Below, piece by piece: positions 1-6,551 of a stretch of DNA of 13,711 bases. Each line of letters opens with the position of its first letter. Positions within the stretch are counted from its first letter, which is position 1. Under the pieces are notes generated by a model. That model worked only from the letters and a program-made list of their open reading frames with translations, searched no databases and was not told the DNA's origin. This DNA comes from Pseudomonadota bacterium (lineage in GTDB: Bacteria; Pseudomonadota; Alphaproteobacteria; Rhizobiales; Xanthobacteraceae). Where the stretch lies: NCBI GenBank assembly GCA_023392205.1, contig JAEVZN010000444.1, positions 1-13,711 on the forward strand, written 5' to 3'. Both the position numbers and the translations under genes were made by a program.

Positions 1-37
1 GTTCGGCGTCGCGGGCGTTATAGCGTTCGGATGTCAT
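1..37 (-). CDS. leuS: Leucyl-tRNA synthetase, N-terminal fragment (cut by window edge)
   Basis: A minus-strand ATG at 37-35 opens a frame reading MTSERYNARDAE before the window ends. This fits the start of bacterial leucyl-tRNA synthetases, which commonly begin with a short tail and an RYN-R-E type motif before the first helix of the class I catalytic domain. The enzyme charges tRNA-Leu in the cytoplasm. Only 12 codons are visible, so no catalytic motif can be checked. The gene is divergent from yggS, with about 160 bp between the two starts. No clear Shine-Dalgarno sequence precedes the ATG. The call rests on a short motif and on my recollection that leuS and yggS lie close together in related genomes. 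Confidence 0.6.
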   Translation of the reverse strand, partial: MTSERYNARDAE

Positions 38-196
38 GGAGGCTCAAAACCACGGGAAAACAGGCCGAAAATCGGGCGGACAGGACACCAAAACCCCTGT
101 TCGGTCAACGGCCGGACTTCTGCTCGAAGTAATTCGACATAGGCACCCATGCGGTGTCTTGCAGCCCCGCGCCCGGCGTTTTAGGGAGCCCGCGTG

Positions 197-877
197 ATGA
201 ACGACGCCAAAACCATTCCCGCGGCGCTGGCCGCCGTGCAGGCCGACATTGCCGCATCCTGCCACGAGGCCGGCCGCGACCCTGCGGGCGTTACACTGAT
301 CGCGGTCTCAAAGACCTTCGGACCCGAGGCGATCCTGTCGGCAATCGCGGCCGGGCAGCGGGTGTTCGGAGAGAACCGCGTCCAGGAGAGCAAGGCCAAA
401 TGGCCCGATCTGCAGGCGCGCCACCCCGATATCCGGTTGCACCTGATCGGGCCGCTGCAATCCAACAAGGCCAGGGAGGCTGTGGCGCTGTTCGACGCCA
501 TCCATTCCGTCGACCGGCCGAACCTGTGTGAGGCGCTGGCAAAGGAAATCGGCCGGCAGGGCCGCGCGCCGCAGCTTTTTGCCGAGATCAATACGGGCGC
601 GGAGCCGCAAAAGGCCGGGATCCTGCCGCAGGATGCGGACGCCTTCCTGCGGACCTGCCGGGACACCTACGGCCTGACCATTGCCGGACTGATGTGCATC
701 CCGCCGGCCGAGGAGGCCCCCGCGCCGCATTTCGCGCTCACCGCGAAGATTGCCGCGCGCAACGGACTCTCGCTTCTGTCGATGGGCATGAGTGCGGATT
801 ATCGGATCGCGATCGCCTTCGGCGCCACTCATGTCCGGGTCGGCAGCGCGATTTTCGGCACCCGAGAGGTGGCCTGA
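197..877 (+). CDS. yggS: YggS/PLPBP family pyridoxal-phosphate homeostasis protein
   Basis: A 226-residue single-domain protein of the usual length for the family, which binds PLP on an alanine-racemase-like TIM barrel and buffers vitamin B6 and amino-acid pools without a known catalytic reaction. The PLP lysine is K39 in the AVSKTF motif. Other family blocks are FGENRVQE (about 58-65), the H-x-IGPLQ-x-NK block (82-91), the NTG-x-EPQKAG block (132-141), SMGMSADY (195-202) and the final RVGSAIFG phosphate-binding segment. The start was set at ATG 197 because AGGGAG at 183-188 sits 8 nt upstream; a GTG at 194 is in frame and only 5 nt away. The gene is divergent from leuS and its stop is 3 bp from the stop of the convergent ATPase gene. 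Confidence 0.93.
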   Translation: MNDAKTIPAALAAVQADIAASCHEAGRDPAGVTLIAVSKTFGPEAILSAIAAGQRVFGENRVQESKAKWPDLQARHPDIRLHLIGPLQSNKAREAVALFDAIHSVDRPNLCEALAKEIGRQGRAPQLFAEINTGAEPQKAGILPQDADAFLRTCRDTYGLTIAGLMCIPPAEEAPAPHFALTAKIAARNGLSLLSMGMSADYRIAIAFGATHVRVGSAIFGTREVA

Positions 878-880
878 CGC

Positions 881-2737
881 TTAACCCCAGTTCCGGGGCG
901 GCGTCGCGGCCAATGCCGCACGGTCGAGCGGTGCCTTCAAAATCCGCGAGCGCTGCGGGTCGAAGCCCGTCGCCGCTGGAGCCGAAGCCGGCTGCAGGGC
1001 CGGAGACTCGTCGCGCATGCTGCCATACCCATTGTCATAACTGTCATCGTCGCGATGACGCTGGCTCATGGTGGCGCTGCGCCAGCGATCGATCACCGAC
1101 ATGATCAGTTCCGAATCCGGATTGTTCTCGTGACGCAGGCTGTGACCGGTTTCGCTGCTTGGACGCTGATCCGGGTCCAGCATCCGAAACCGCATCCGCA
1201 TCGGCAGGGCGACGCCGGTGCCGAAGACAAAGGACTCACCGGTCCCGAGCGAGGGGACGAATTCCAGCAGGCTCGATGCCGCATCCGAAATGGCGGAGCG
1301 GATCAATGCCTGGTCGCGCTCGTTCGACAGCCGCATGACGAACAGGGTATTGCATTGGGAGATGATGTTGGGATCGATCTCCGCGGGGCGCTGCGTGATC
1401 AGGCCGAGATAGACGCCGTATTTGCGGCCTTCCTTGGCGATACGCGAGAGCGCGCGCCGCGTCGGTCCGAAGCCGATCTTCGAATTCGCGGCGGCATAGC
1501 GATGCGCTTCCTCGCAGATGAACAGAAGCGGTGAGACGCCATCGCTCCACAATCCGAAATCGAATGCCATGCGGCACAATACCGACACGACGGAATCGAC
1601 CACTTCGGCGGGAAAACCCGCAAGCTGCATGATCGTCATCGGGCGGCCATTGGCCGGCAGCCGGAACAGGTTCGAGATGATTTCCGCCATCGTGTCGCCG
1701 CCGACATTGGCGTTCTCGAACATGAACGAATAGCGGGGGTGATTGCGGAATGTCTGGATGCGCTGCAACAGCTTGAAGTGATGCATGCGCGACGCGCGGT
1801 TCTCCAGCTTGCCCATGCGGTCGTCGATGATGGCGACCAGATCCTCGATGCGATAGGGCGCCGGCGTGTCGACGGTGAAACCGGAATTCTTCGGGTCGCG
1901 ACGCCTGGTCAGCGCATGGTCGCTGCCATTGCGATATTGGAGATAAAGGCCCTTGGCGATCGGAATCGCCTCGGCAAGAATCTCGTCTTCCTCATCGATG
2001 CCCGGCCGCCCGCCGAAGAAGGCATCGACCGTTTCCTCGAAATTGAACAGCCAGAAGGGGAGCCGCAGATTGCGCGGGTTGAGAACCTGCGCCTTGTCGC
2101 CGAAGCAGCGGCCATATTCGTTATGCGGATCGACCAAAAAGATGCGCATATCCGCGCGTGCTGCCAGCACCTGCTGCAGCAGCACGGCAACTGCGCTCGA
2201 CTTGCCGACGCCTGTCGTACCGAGAATGGCAAAATGCTTGTTCAGCAATTCGTCGAGATCGACCAGTGCCGCGATGCTGTGATCCTGATGCAGGGCGCCG
2301 ACCTGAACCGCGCCGCCGATCGCGCCGTAGACAAGCCGCAATTCCGCATTGGACATCAGCAACGCGGCCTGACCGATCGCCGGATATTCGCTGACACCGC
2401 GCGAGAAGACTGGCGTGCCGCCTCGCTCGACCATCTCGCCGAACAGATCGATATGCGCATGACTTGTAACGCGCGCGCCTTGCGTGCCGGGCTGTTCGGA
2501 AATCGACGTCACCATTCCGACGATGACGGCGTGATGGCTGACGATCCCGAGAAACTTGCCGACCGTTGCGCGTGCTGCATCCATGCCGCCGCGCAGGGGT
2601 AATTCCACGACCGCCGTTGCGCCGCCAACGGACACGACCCGCCCGATGATCTCTCGTTCCGGCGGCACGGTGGTCGTGCCCACATAGGATTCGGTTGCAT
2701 ACATGAAGTGATGACCCGCTAGACCCGCCTGCGACAT
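881..2737 (-). CDS. HerA/FtsK-type P-loop ATPase (DUF87 family) with N-terminal HAS-barrel-like domain
   Basis: A 618-residue cytosolic ATPase. Residues about 25-110 are beta-rich (IIGRVVSVGGATAVVELPL) and resemble the HAS barrel of HerA. The ATPase core has Walker A GTTGVGKS at 173-180, DPHNEYG at 203-209, a Walker B LLFICEEAH ending in acidic E409/E410, and LITQRPAEIDP at 447-457, typical of the HerA/FtsK branch. The last 100 residues are polar and low-complexity. Archaeal HerA works with the nuclease NurA in DNA-end resection, but no NurA-like gene is in this window, so the role is unknown. M12 (codon at 2704) is an alternative start; neither start has a strong Shine-Dalgarno. The gene is convergent with yggS, with 3 bp between stops. 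The short GTGTC-TC-GACAC palindrome at 2746-2757 lies just upstream of the ATG. Confidence 0.85.
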   Translation of the reverse strand: MSQAGLAGHHFMYATESYVGTTTVPPEREIIGRVVSVGGATAVVELPLRGGMDAARATVGKFLGIVSHHAVIVGMVTSISEQPGTQGARVTSHAHIDLFGEMVERGGTPVFSRGVSEYPAIGQAALLMSNAELRLVYGAIGGAVQVGALHQDHSIAALVDLDELLNKHFAILGTTGVGKSSAVAVLLQQVLAARADMRIFLVDPHNEYGRCFGDKAQVLNPRNLRLPFWLFNFEETVDAFFGGRPGIDEEDEILAEAIPIAKGLYLQYRNGSDHALTRRRDPKNSGFTVDTPAPYRIEDLVAIIDDRMGKLENRASRMHHFKLLQRIQTFRNHPRYSFMFENANVGGDTMAEIISNLFRLPANGRPMTIMQLAGFPAEVVDSVVSVLCRMAFDFGLWSDGVSPLLFICEEAHRYAAANSKIGFGPTRRALSRIAKEGRKYGVYLGLITQRPAEIDPNIISQCNTLFVMRLSNERDQALIRSAISDAASSLLEFVPSLGTGESFVFGTGVALPMRMRFRMLDPDQRPSSETGHSLRHENNPDSELIMSVIDRWRSATMSQRHRDDDSYDNGYGSMRDESPALQPASAPAATGFDPQRSRILKAPLDRAALAATPPRNWG

Positions 2738-2802
2738 AACGCATGGTGTCTCGACACGAGATTAATGTGGAGGCCCTGAGCGGAAATCACGCCAATGTCG
2801 TT

Positions 2803-2852
2803 AACCGAATCTAGACGGAATTTCTCAAACCGAATCTAGACGGAATTTCTCA
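2803..2852. repeat. Exact tandem duplication, 2 x 25 bp
   Basis: Bases 2803-2827 and 2828-2852 are identical 25-mers, each starting AACCGAATCTAGACGG. Each unit holds a TCTAGA palindrome and a GAATC, which fits the GANTC target of the alphaproteobacterial cell-cycle methylase CcrM. The repeat fills nearly half of the 120-bp gap between the L,D-transpeptidase stop (2858) and the start of the HerA-type ATPase (2737), so it lies in the likely promoter region of the ATPase gene. It could be a recent slippage duplication, paired regulator sites or an assembly artefact. Confidence 0.95.
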
Positions 2853-2857
2853 GGCTT

Positions 2858-3388
2858 TCAGCGAATGCAGATGCGTGTCGAAGGACCGACCCGCTCCAGC
2901 AGCCGCAGCAGATCCGGCCGCCGCAAGGCGACGCAGCCGGCAGTCGGAAGAAATCCCTCGCGGGCGACATGGATGAACACCGCGCTGCCGCGGCCGGAGA
3001 CCCGCGGCCGGTCGTTGTGGTCGATTTCGACGATCAGGTCGTAGAGCGCGTCCTCCCGGGTCAGACGGTCGCCCGGCTCGCCCGGCTGCCGCCGGACGGG
3101 ACGATTATACCGGCGGTCGCCGGGGTCCTCGCTCCAGGCGTCTCCCGGCCGGATCGGCCGGCAGGGGAGGGCGGTGGCTGGCCGTTTGAGGCGGTCGGCG
3201 CGCCACCAGAGCCGCTTCAGTCGGTATACTCCGCGCGGGGTTCCGCCGTCCCCCTCCCGCTTGTTTGCGAGGATTCCACCCCGGCCGATGGCCACCGGAA
3301 TTGCGGCCGGACCCGCCCGCAGCACCCCCTGGGTCCTGGAGCCGGGCCGGCGATGGAGCAAAAGACGGACTAGAGGCTGGTCTGACAT
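2858..3388 (-). CDS. L,D-transpeptidase (YkuD domain) family protein
   Basis: A 176-residue protein with the YkuD catalytic signature: H140 in FIHVAR and C152 in LPTAGCVAL, with R156 just after. L,D-transpeptidases use this cysteine to form 3-3 peptidoglycan cross-links or to attach proteins to peptidoglycan. Upstream, GGTPRGVYRL (48-57) matches the conserved G-TP-G-Y segment of the family. The YkuD fold fills almost the whole protein, and no signal peptide is visible in MSDQPLVRLLLHRR. This is odd for a periplasmic enzyme and may mean an unusual export route or a different role. The short compact form resembles the COG3786 branch. The gene is divergent from the cenR-like gene, which would fit shared envelope control. 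The start at ATG 3388 has only a weak Shine-Dalgarno. Confidence 0.85.
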   Translation of the reverse strand: MSDQPLVRLLLHRRPGSRTQGVLRAGPAAIPVAIGRGGILANKREGDGGTPRGVYRLKRLWWRADRLKRPATALPCRPIRPGDAWSEDPGDRRYNRPVRRQPGEPGDRLTREDALYDLIVEIDHNDRPRVSGRGSAVFIHVAREGFLPTAGCVALRRPDLLRLLERVGPSTRICIR

Positions 3389-3433
3389 GGTTTATTACCC
3401 GCATGCGGTCCGCGGCGATGTGCCAAGTCCCGC

Positions 3434-3462
3434 TTGCCCTTTCAATCGTCGATGCCCTATTT
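3434..3462 (+). promoter_or_regulatory. Candidate sigma-70-type promoter of the cenR-like operon
   Basis: TTGCCC at 3434-3439 is followed by a 17-bp spacer and CTATTT at 3457-3462, close to the alphaproteobacterial housekeeping pattern TTGAC-N17-CTATAT. Transcription would start near 3469, leaving a leader of about 48 nt. A GACTC (GANTC) at 3468-3472 falls at the predicted start site. This is a pattern match only. Confidence 0.45.
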
Positions 3463-3516
3463 CGCAGGACTCGATAAACTCCTTTCCAGATTCTCCGGCC
3501 CTTGGGGGGCCCACCC

Positions 3517-4203
3517 ATGTCCAATGTCCGTAAAATACTGATCGTGGATGACGATAACGAGCTGCGCGACACTTTGGTCGAACAGCTTGCTTTGCATGAA
3601 GAATTTGACGCTCTGGCCGAGGATAGCGGGGCCAAGGGTATTCAGATCGCCAAGGCCAACCAGATCGATCTGATCATCATGGATGTCGGTCTGCCGGACA
3701 TGGACGGGCGCGAGGCCGTGCGGGTTTTGCGCAAGGGCGGCTTCAAGGCGCCGATCATCATGCTGACTGGCCACGACACCGATTCGGACACGATTCTGGG
3801 TCTGGAATCGGGTGCTAACGATTATGTGACCAAGCCCTTTCGCTTTGCCGTCCTGCTGGCGCGGATCCGCGCCGAGTTGCGCCAGCACGAGGCGAGCGAG
3901 GATGCGGTGTTCACGATCGGACCCTACAGCTTCCGTCCCAGCTCCAAGCTGCTCACCGGCCAGAAGGGCAACAAGGTGCGTCTGACCGAAAAGGAAACGG
4001 CGATCCTGCGTTACCTGTATCGGGCGGGACAGAAGCCGGTGTCGCGCGAGACCCTGCTGCAGGAGGTCTGGGGCTATAATTCCGGAGTCACGACGCACAC
4101 GCTGGAGACGCATGTCTATCGTCTTCGTCAGAAGGTTGAGAGGGATGCGGCCAATCCTGCGATCCTGGTGACCGACGCCGGCGGCTACAAGCTCGTGCCA
4201 TGA
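3517..4203 (+). CDS. cenR: OmpR-family response regulator, CenR/OtpR-like
   Basis: A 228-residue two-domain regulator. The receiver domain (about 4-118) has acidic D11/D12, the phospho-acceptor D56 in IIMDVGLPDMDG, T84 and K106 (NDYVTKPF). The winged-helix DNA-binding domain (about 125-228) includes VRLTEKETAILRYL, the VWGY turn and the recognition segment THTLETHVYRLRQKVE, ending at the usual TDAGGYKLVP. No histidine kinase gene is adjacent, so the partner must lie elsewhere. CenR in Caulobacter and its Brucella relative OtpR control cell-envelope genes. The identity here is inferred from overall sequence and from pairing with a cNMP-binding protein gene. Start ATG 3517 is chosen over an in-frame TTG at 3502 because the G-run at 3504-3509 serves as ribosome binding site. 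The next gene starts 13 nt after the stop, implying an operon. Confidence 0.9.
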   Translation: MSNVRKILIVDDDNELRDTLVEQLALHEEFDALAEDSGAKGIQIAKANQIDLIIMDVGLPDMDGREAVRVLRKGGFKAPIIMLTGHDTDSDTILGLESGANDYVTKPFRFAVLLARIRAELRQHEASEDAVFTIGPYSFRPSSKLLTGQKGNKVRLTEKETAILRYLYRAGQKPVSRETLLQEVWGYNSGVTTHTLETHVYRLRQKVERDAANPAILVTDAGGYKLVP

Positions 4204-4216
4204 GTGCCGGACGGCG

Positions 4217-4681
4217 ATGAGCATCGACGACGATATTGCGATCCTCGAACAGGTCCCGATGCTTCGGGTTCTTGGCCGCGGCGCCTTGCGTCTGATTGCG
4301 ATGGGCGCGGAAAGCCGCCCCGTCGACGAGGGTGAAATCCTGTTCCGTCCGCAGGACAAGCCGGATTGCGCCTTCGTTGTGCAGAGCGGATCGTTCCGAC
4401 TCAGTACCGCGCCCGAGGCCGTTTCACACAGCGATGAGGCGGGTCCGGGCATGATGCTCGGTGAATTCGCGCTGCTCTCTGCGACCGCGCGCCCGCTTTG
4501 TGCCATCGCGCAGGAGCCGTCGCTGGTGATGCGCATTTCGCGCAGCATGTTCACGAAGATTCTGGAAGACGATGCGCATGCCTCGGTGCGCCTGCGCGAG
4601 TTTTTCGAGCGCCGCACGCGGCAGACCATGGCCGACATGCTGGTGGTGCGCGACATTCTCGATCCCGCGCGCGGCCACTGA
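4217..4681 (+). CDS. Stand-alone cyclic-nucleotide-binding domain protein (Crp/Fnr sensor fold, no HTH)
   Basis: A 154-residue protein that is essentially one cNMP-binding beta-roll. FVVQSGSFRL (53-62) fits the central strands, and GEFALLSATARPLCAIA (82-98) is the phosphate-binding cassette. In the cassette, E83 and R92 fall where the conserved Glu and Arg of CRP and protein kinase A lie, so nucleotide binding is plausible. After the roll comes a helix pair (about 120-145) rich in R and E, but no helix-turn-helix follows, so this is not a DNA-binding Crp. It starts 13 nt after the response regulator and probably shares its mRNA. Related alphaproteobacteria are said to keep a similar pair (Brucella otpR and its neighbour), suggesting the protein modulates the same envelope response. 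The ligand is unknown. Confidence 0.85.
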   Translation: MSIDDDIAILEQVPMLRVLGRGALRLIAMGAESRPVDEGEILFRPQDKPDCAFVVQSGSFRLSTAPEAVSHSDEAGPGMMLGEFALLSATARPLCAIAQEPSLVMRISRSMFTKILEDDAHASVRLREFFERRTRQTMADMLVVRDILDPARGH

Positions 4682-4696
4682 CGACGCGTCGGCGTT

Positions 4697-4729
4697 TCGC
4701 GCGATCAGATCTCGCGCGATCAGATCTCG
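4697..4729. repeat. 15-bp tandem repeat (about 2.2 copies) overlapping the end of xth
   Basis: TCGCGCGATCAGATC at 4697-4711 is repeated exactly at 4712-4726 and followed by the first 3 bases of a third copy. The second copy covers the stop codon and last codons of the minus-strand xth gene; the first copy is noncoding. The repeat fills most of the 38-bp gap between two convergent genes. Confidence 0.95.
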
Positions 4730-5535
4730 AATGTGGCGGTGACCGGCGCGTGGTCGGAAGGTTGCGCCCAGCCGCGCGCTTCCTTGGCGATTTTCAGACC
4801 GGAAAGCCGGTCCATCAGTCCCGGCGCCACCCACATGTGATCGAGCCTGCGGCCCTTGTCGGCCGCCTTCCAGTCCGGCGAGCGGTAGCTCCACCACGTA
4901 TAGAGCTTTTCCGGTTCGGGCACGGTCTCGCGCATGGCATCGACCCAGCCGCCCGCTTTTTGCGCAGCATCGAGCTTCTCGCATTCGACCGGCGTGTGCG
5001 AGACCACATCGAGCAGCTGCTTGTGGCTCCACACATCGTGCTCGCGCGGCGCGACATTGAGATCGCCGAGCAGGATCGCATGCTTATGGCCGTTGACATG
5101 CACCTCTTCGCAGTCGCGCATCTCGTCGAGGAATGTCAGCTTGTGTCGGAATTTCGGATTGACCTCCGGATCGGGGATATCGCCTCCGGCCGGCACATAC
5201 AGATTGTGAATGACGACGGGCTCTTTCAGCTCGGCTTTCTCGCCGAGCGTCACCGAGACATGGCGGCAATCCGTCAATCCGCAGAAACCGCGCTTGCTGA
5301 CGCTGTCGAAGGGCAGGCGCGAAAGCACGACCACGCCGTGATAGCCCTTCTGGCCATTCATGGCGACATGCTCATAGCCGAGCCGCTTGAACCGCTTGAG
5401 CGGAAATTTGTCGTCCGGGCATTTGGTCTCCTGCAGGCACAGGATATCCGGACGCACCGCCTTGATGAATTTGGCGACAAGCTCGATGCGAAAGCGCACC
5501 GAATTCACATTCCAGGTCGTGATTTTGAGGCTCAT
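4720..5535 (-). CDS. xth: Exodeoxyribonuclease III (AP endonuclease, EEP family)
   Basis: A 271-residue enzyme of normal family length that cuts DNA 5' of abasic sites and degrades duplex DNA from 3' ends in base-excision repair. All catalytic motifs are present: TTWNVNS (N9), LQETK (E36, metal ligand), NLYVPAGG (Y113), GDLNVAP (D158 and N160), GRRLDHMWV (D232) and the final SDHAPV (D261/H262). Start ATG 5535 gives MSLKITTWNVN, the expected N terminus. No Shine-Dalgarno is seen. Instead a GAGCG/CGCTC hairpin (5538-5555) ends 2 nt before the ATG. The gene is convergent with the cNMP-binding protein gene, and a 15-bp tandem repeat overlaps its stop. It lies downstream of lolA on the same strand, 92 bp away. 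Confidence 0.95.
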   Translation of the reverse strand: MSLKITTWNVNSVRFRIELVAKFIKAVRPDILCLQETKCPDDKFPLKRFKRLGYEHVAMNGQKGYHGVVVLSRLPFDSVSKRGFCGLTDCRHVSVTLGEKAELKEPVVIHNLYVPAGGDIPDPEVNPKFRHKLTFLDEMRDCEEVHVNGHKHAILLGDLNVAPREHDVWSHKQLLDVVSHTPVECEKLDAAQKAGGWVDAMRETVPEPEKLYTWWSYRSPDWKAADKGRRLDHMWVAPGLMDRLSGLKIAKEARGWAQPSDHAPVTATFEI

Positions 5536-5592
5536 GCGAGCGGTTTTAAGCGCTCAGAGCGTCCTTTTCCAGAGGCCGCGCGATCTTGTGCA

Positions 5593-5609
5593 CGGCTGCG
5601 AAACAGCCG
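5593..5609. other. Short perfect hairpin between lolA and xth
   Basis: CGGCTG (5593-5598), loop CGAAA and CAGCCG (5604-5609) form a perfect 6-bp GC-rich stem 18 bp past the lolA stop. There is no T-tract on the minus strand, so it is at best a weak or Rho-assisted termination or processing signal. Confidence 0.4.
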
Positions 5610-5627
5610 CAGTGGATCGCGCCCCAG

Positions 5628-6416
5628 CTATTCGAGCATGCGCTCGTAATTGATCTTGAACAGGCCGGGATCGGGCTTCTTGGTCATGTCCAGATTATAG
5701 ACGGCCACCGTCGTGTCGAAGCCTTGCGGATCGGTGATGGTCCATTGTTTCAGGGTCAGGTCCTTGGCATCGAACATCAGCATCAGCTTGTGCCGACCGC
5801 CCAGAGCCTGCTTTTCCTCGATCACCACCGTCGAAAATATGTCGTCGGAATAGATGCCCACCACATTGGTGTCGCGCATGAGATCGACCTTGTCGGACAG
5901 CAGGAAGCGCAGGGGCGTCTGGCCGAGCGGATAGAGATCCTGGGTGGCCAGACGGCGATCACGCACCACGAGCGACGTGCCGTCGGCGATAAGCTGGATC
6001 GGGCTCGGATCCTCGTATTCGAAGCGCAGCCGGCCCGGCTTCTGGATGAACAGATCGCCCTGCGTCTTGCGCCCGTCCGGACCGACCTGAACAAACTGGC
6101 CCACAGCCTGCCGCATGCTCGACAGGTAGGTGCTGATCCGGTCGACCAGTGCGCGCTGGCTGGCGTCGAAGGTGCTGGTTTCGCCGGACGCGGCCGGGGC
6201 GTTGGGGCGCGAGGGGATGGCGGGCGTCCCGATCGTGCCGGGCGGAACCGGCCGGTTGGTCTGCGCAAGAATCAGCGGCACCGCATTTCGGTCGCCTTTC
6301 GGATAGGGCGCCGGTTTGGGCAGGGGAATGGATTGGGCGACGGCGCCGGAGATCGCGAGCGTGCCTCCCGTCAAAAGGACGGCCAGGCCGGCAACCAGTC
6401 TCGGCAGCATCCGCAT
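5628..6416 (-). CDS. lolA: Outer-membrane lipoprotein carrier protein LolA
   Basis: A 262-residue periplasmic chaperone that would accept lipoproteins from the LolCDE ABC transporter and carry them to the outer membrane. Residues 1-28 form a signal peptide (basic MRMLPR, hydrophobic core, AVA before Q28). Residues about 30-82 are a Pro/Ala-rich linker, longer than in E. coli LolA (about 200 residues). The LolA beta-barrel follows, with GDLFIQKPGRLRFEYEDP (120-137), a typical strand pair, and QWTITDPQGFDTTVAVYNL (224-242). Start ATG 6416 has GGAG 9 nt upstream; M3 is also possible. The gene lies 135 bp downstream of ftsK on the same strand. No LolB gene is in the window, as expected for many alphaproteobacteria. 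Confidence 0.88.
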   Translation of the reverse strand: MRMLPRLVAGLAVLLTGGTLAISGAVAQSIPLPKPAPYPKGDRNAVPLILAQTNRPVPPGTIGTPAIPSRPNAPAASGETSTFDASQRALVDRISTYLSSMRQAVGQFVQVGPDGRKTQGDLFIQKPGRLRFEYEDPSPIQLIADGTSLVVRDRRLATQDLYPLGQTPLRFLLSDKVDLMRDTNVVGIYSDDIFSTVVIEEKQALGGRHKLMLMFDAKDLTLKQWTITDPQGFDTTVAVYNLDMTKKPDPGLFKINYERMLE

Positions 6417-6489
6417 CTTTCATCACTCCGTCTGCGGGCCTTGTGGCCCAGGCATGTGGCGTTTTGGCGGCCCGTCACGTGCAGCTAGG

Positions 6490-6502
6490 CGGCCAAAGGC
6501 CG
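6490..6502. other. Short hairpin between ftsK and lolA
   Basis: CGGCC-AAA-GGCCG forms a 5-bp stem in the 135-bp gap. A second small stem, GCGAT-AGTC-ATCGC, lies at 6513-6526. Neither is followed by a T-run on the minus strand. They may help end ftsK transcription, but the evidence is weak. Confidence 0.25.
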
Positions 6503-6551
6503 TTTCTCAATGGCGATAGTCATCGCGATGCGCTGTCAAGTTGGCGCACCG

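Noticed and set aside
80..108. TTGACC-N17-TCCTGT as a leuS promoter
   Set aside because: The -10 hexamer is a poor match, so the call is not supported.
1739..2602. Plus-strand open frame of 287 codons inside the HerA-type ATPase gene
   Set aside because: It is the antisense shadow of the Walker-motif region, with no domain and no ribosome binding site.
3457..4656. Minus-strand open frame of 399 codons opposite the cenR-like gene and the cNMP-binding protein gene
   Set aside because: It spans two well-supported plus-strand genes and shows no conserved motif.
6513..6539. TTGACA with CTATCG as a lolA promoter
   Set aside because: The hexamers are only 14 bp apart, too close for a sigma-70-type promoter.
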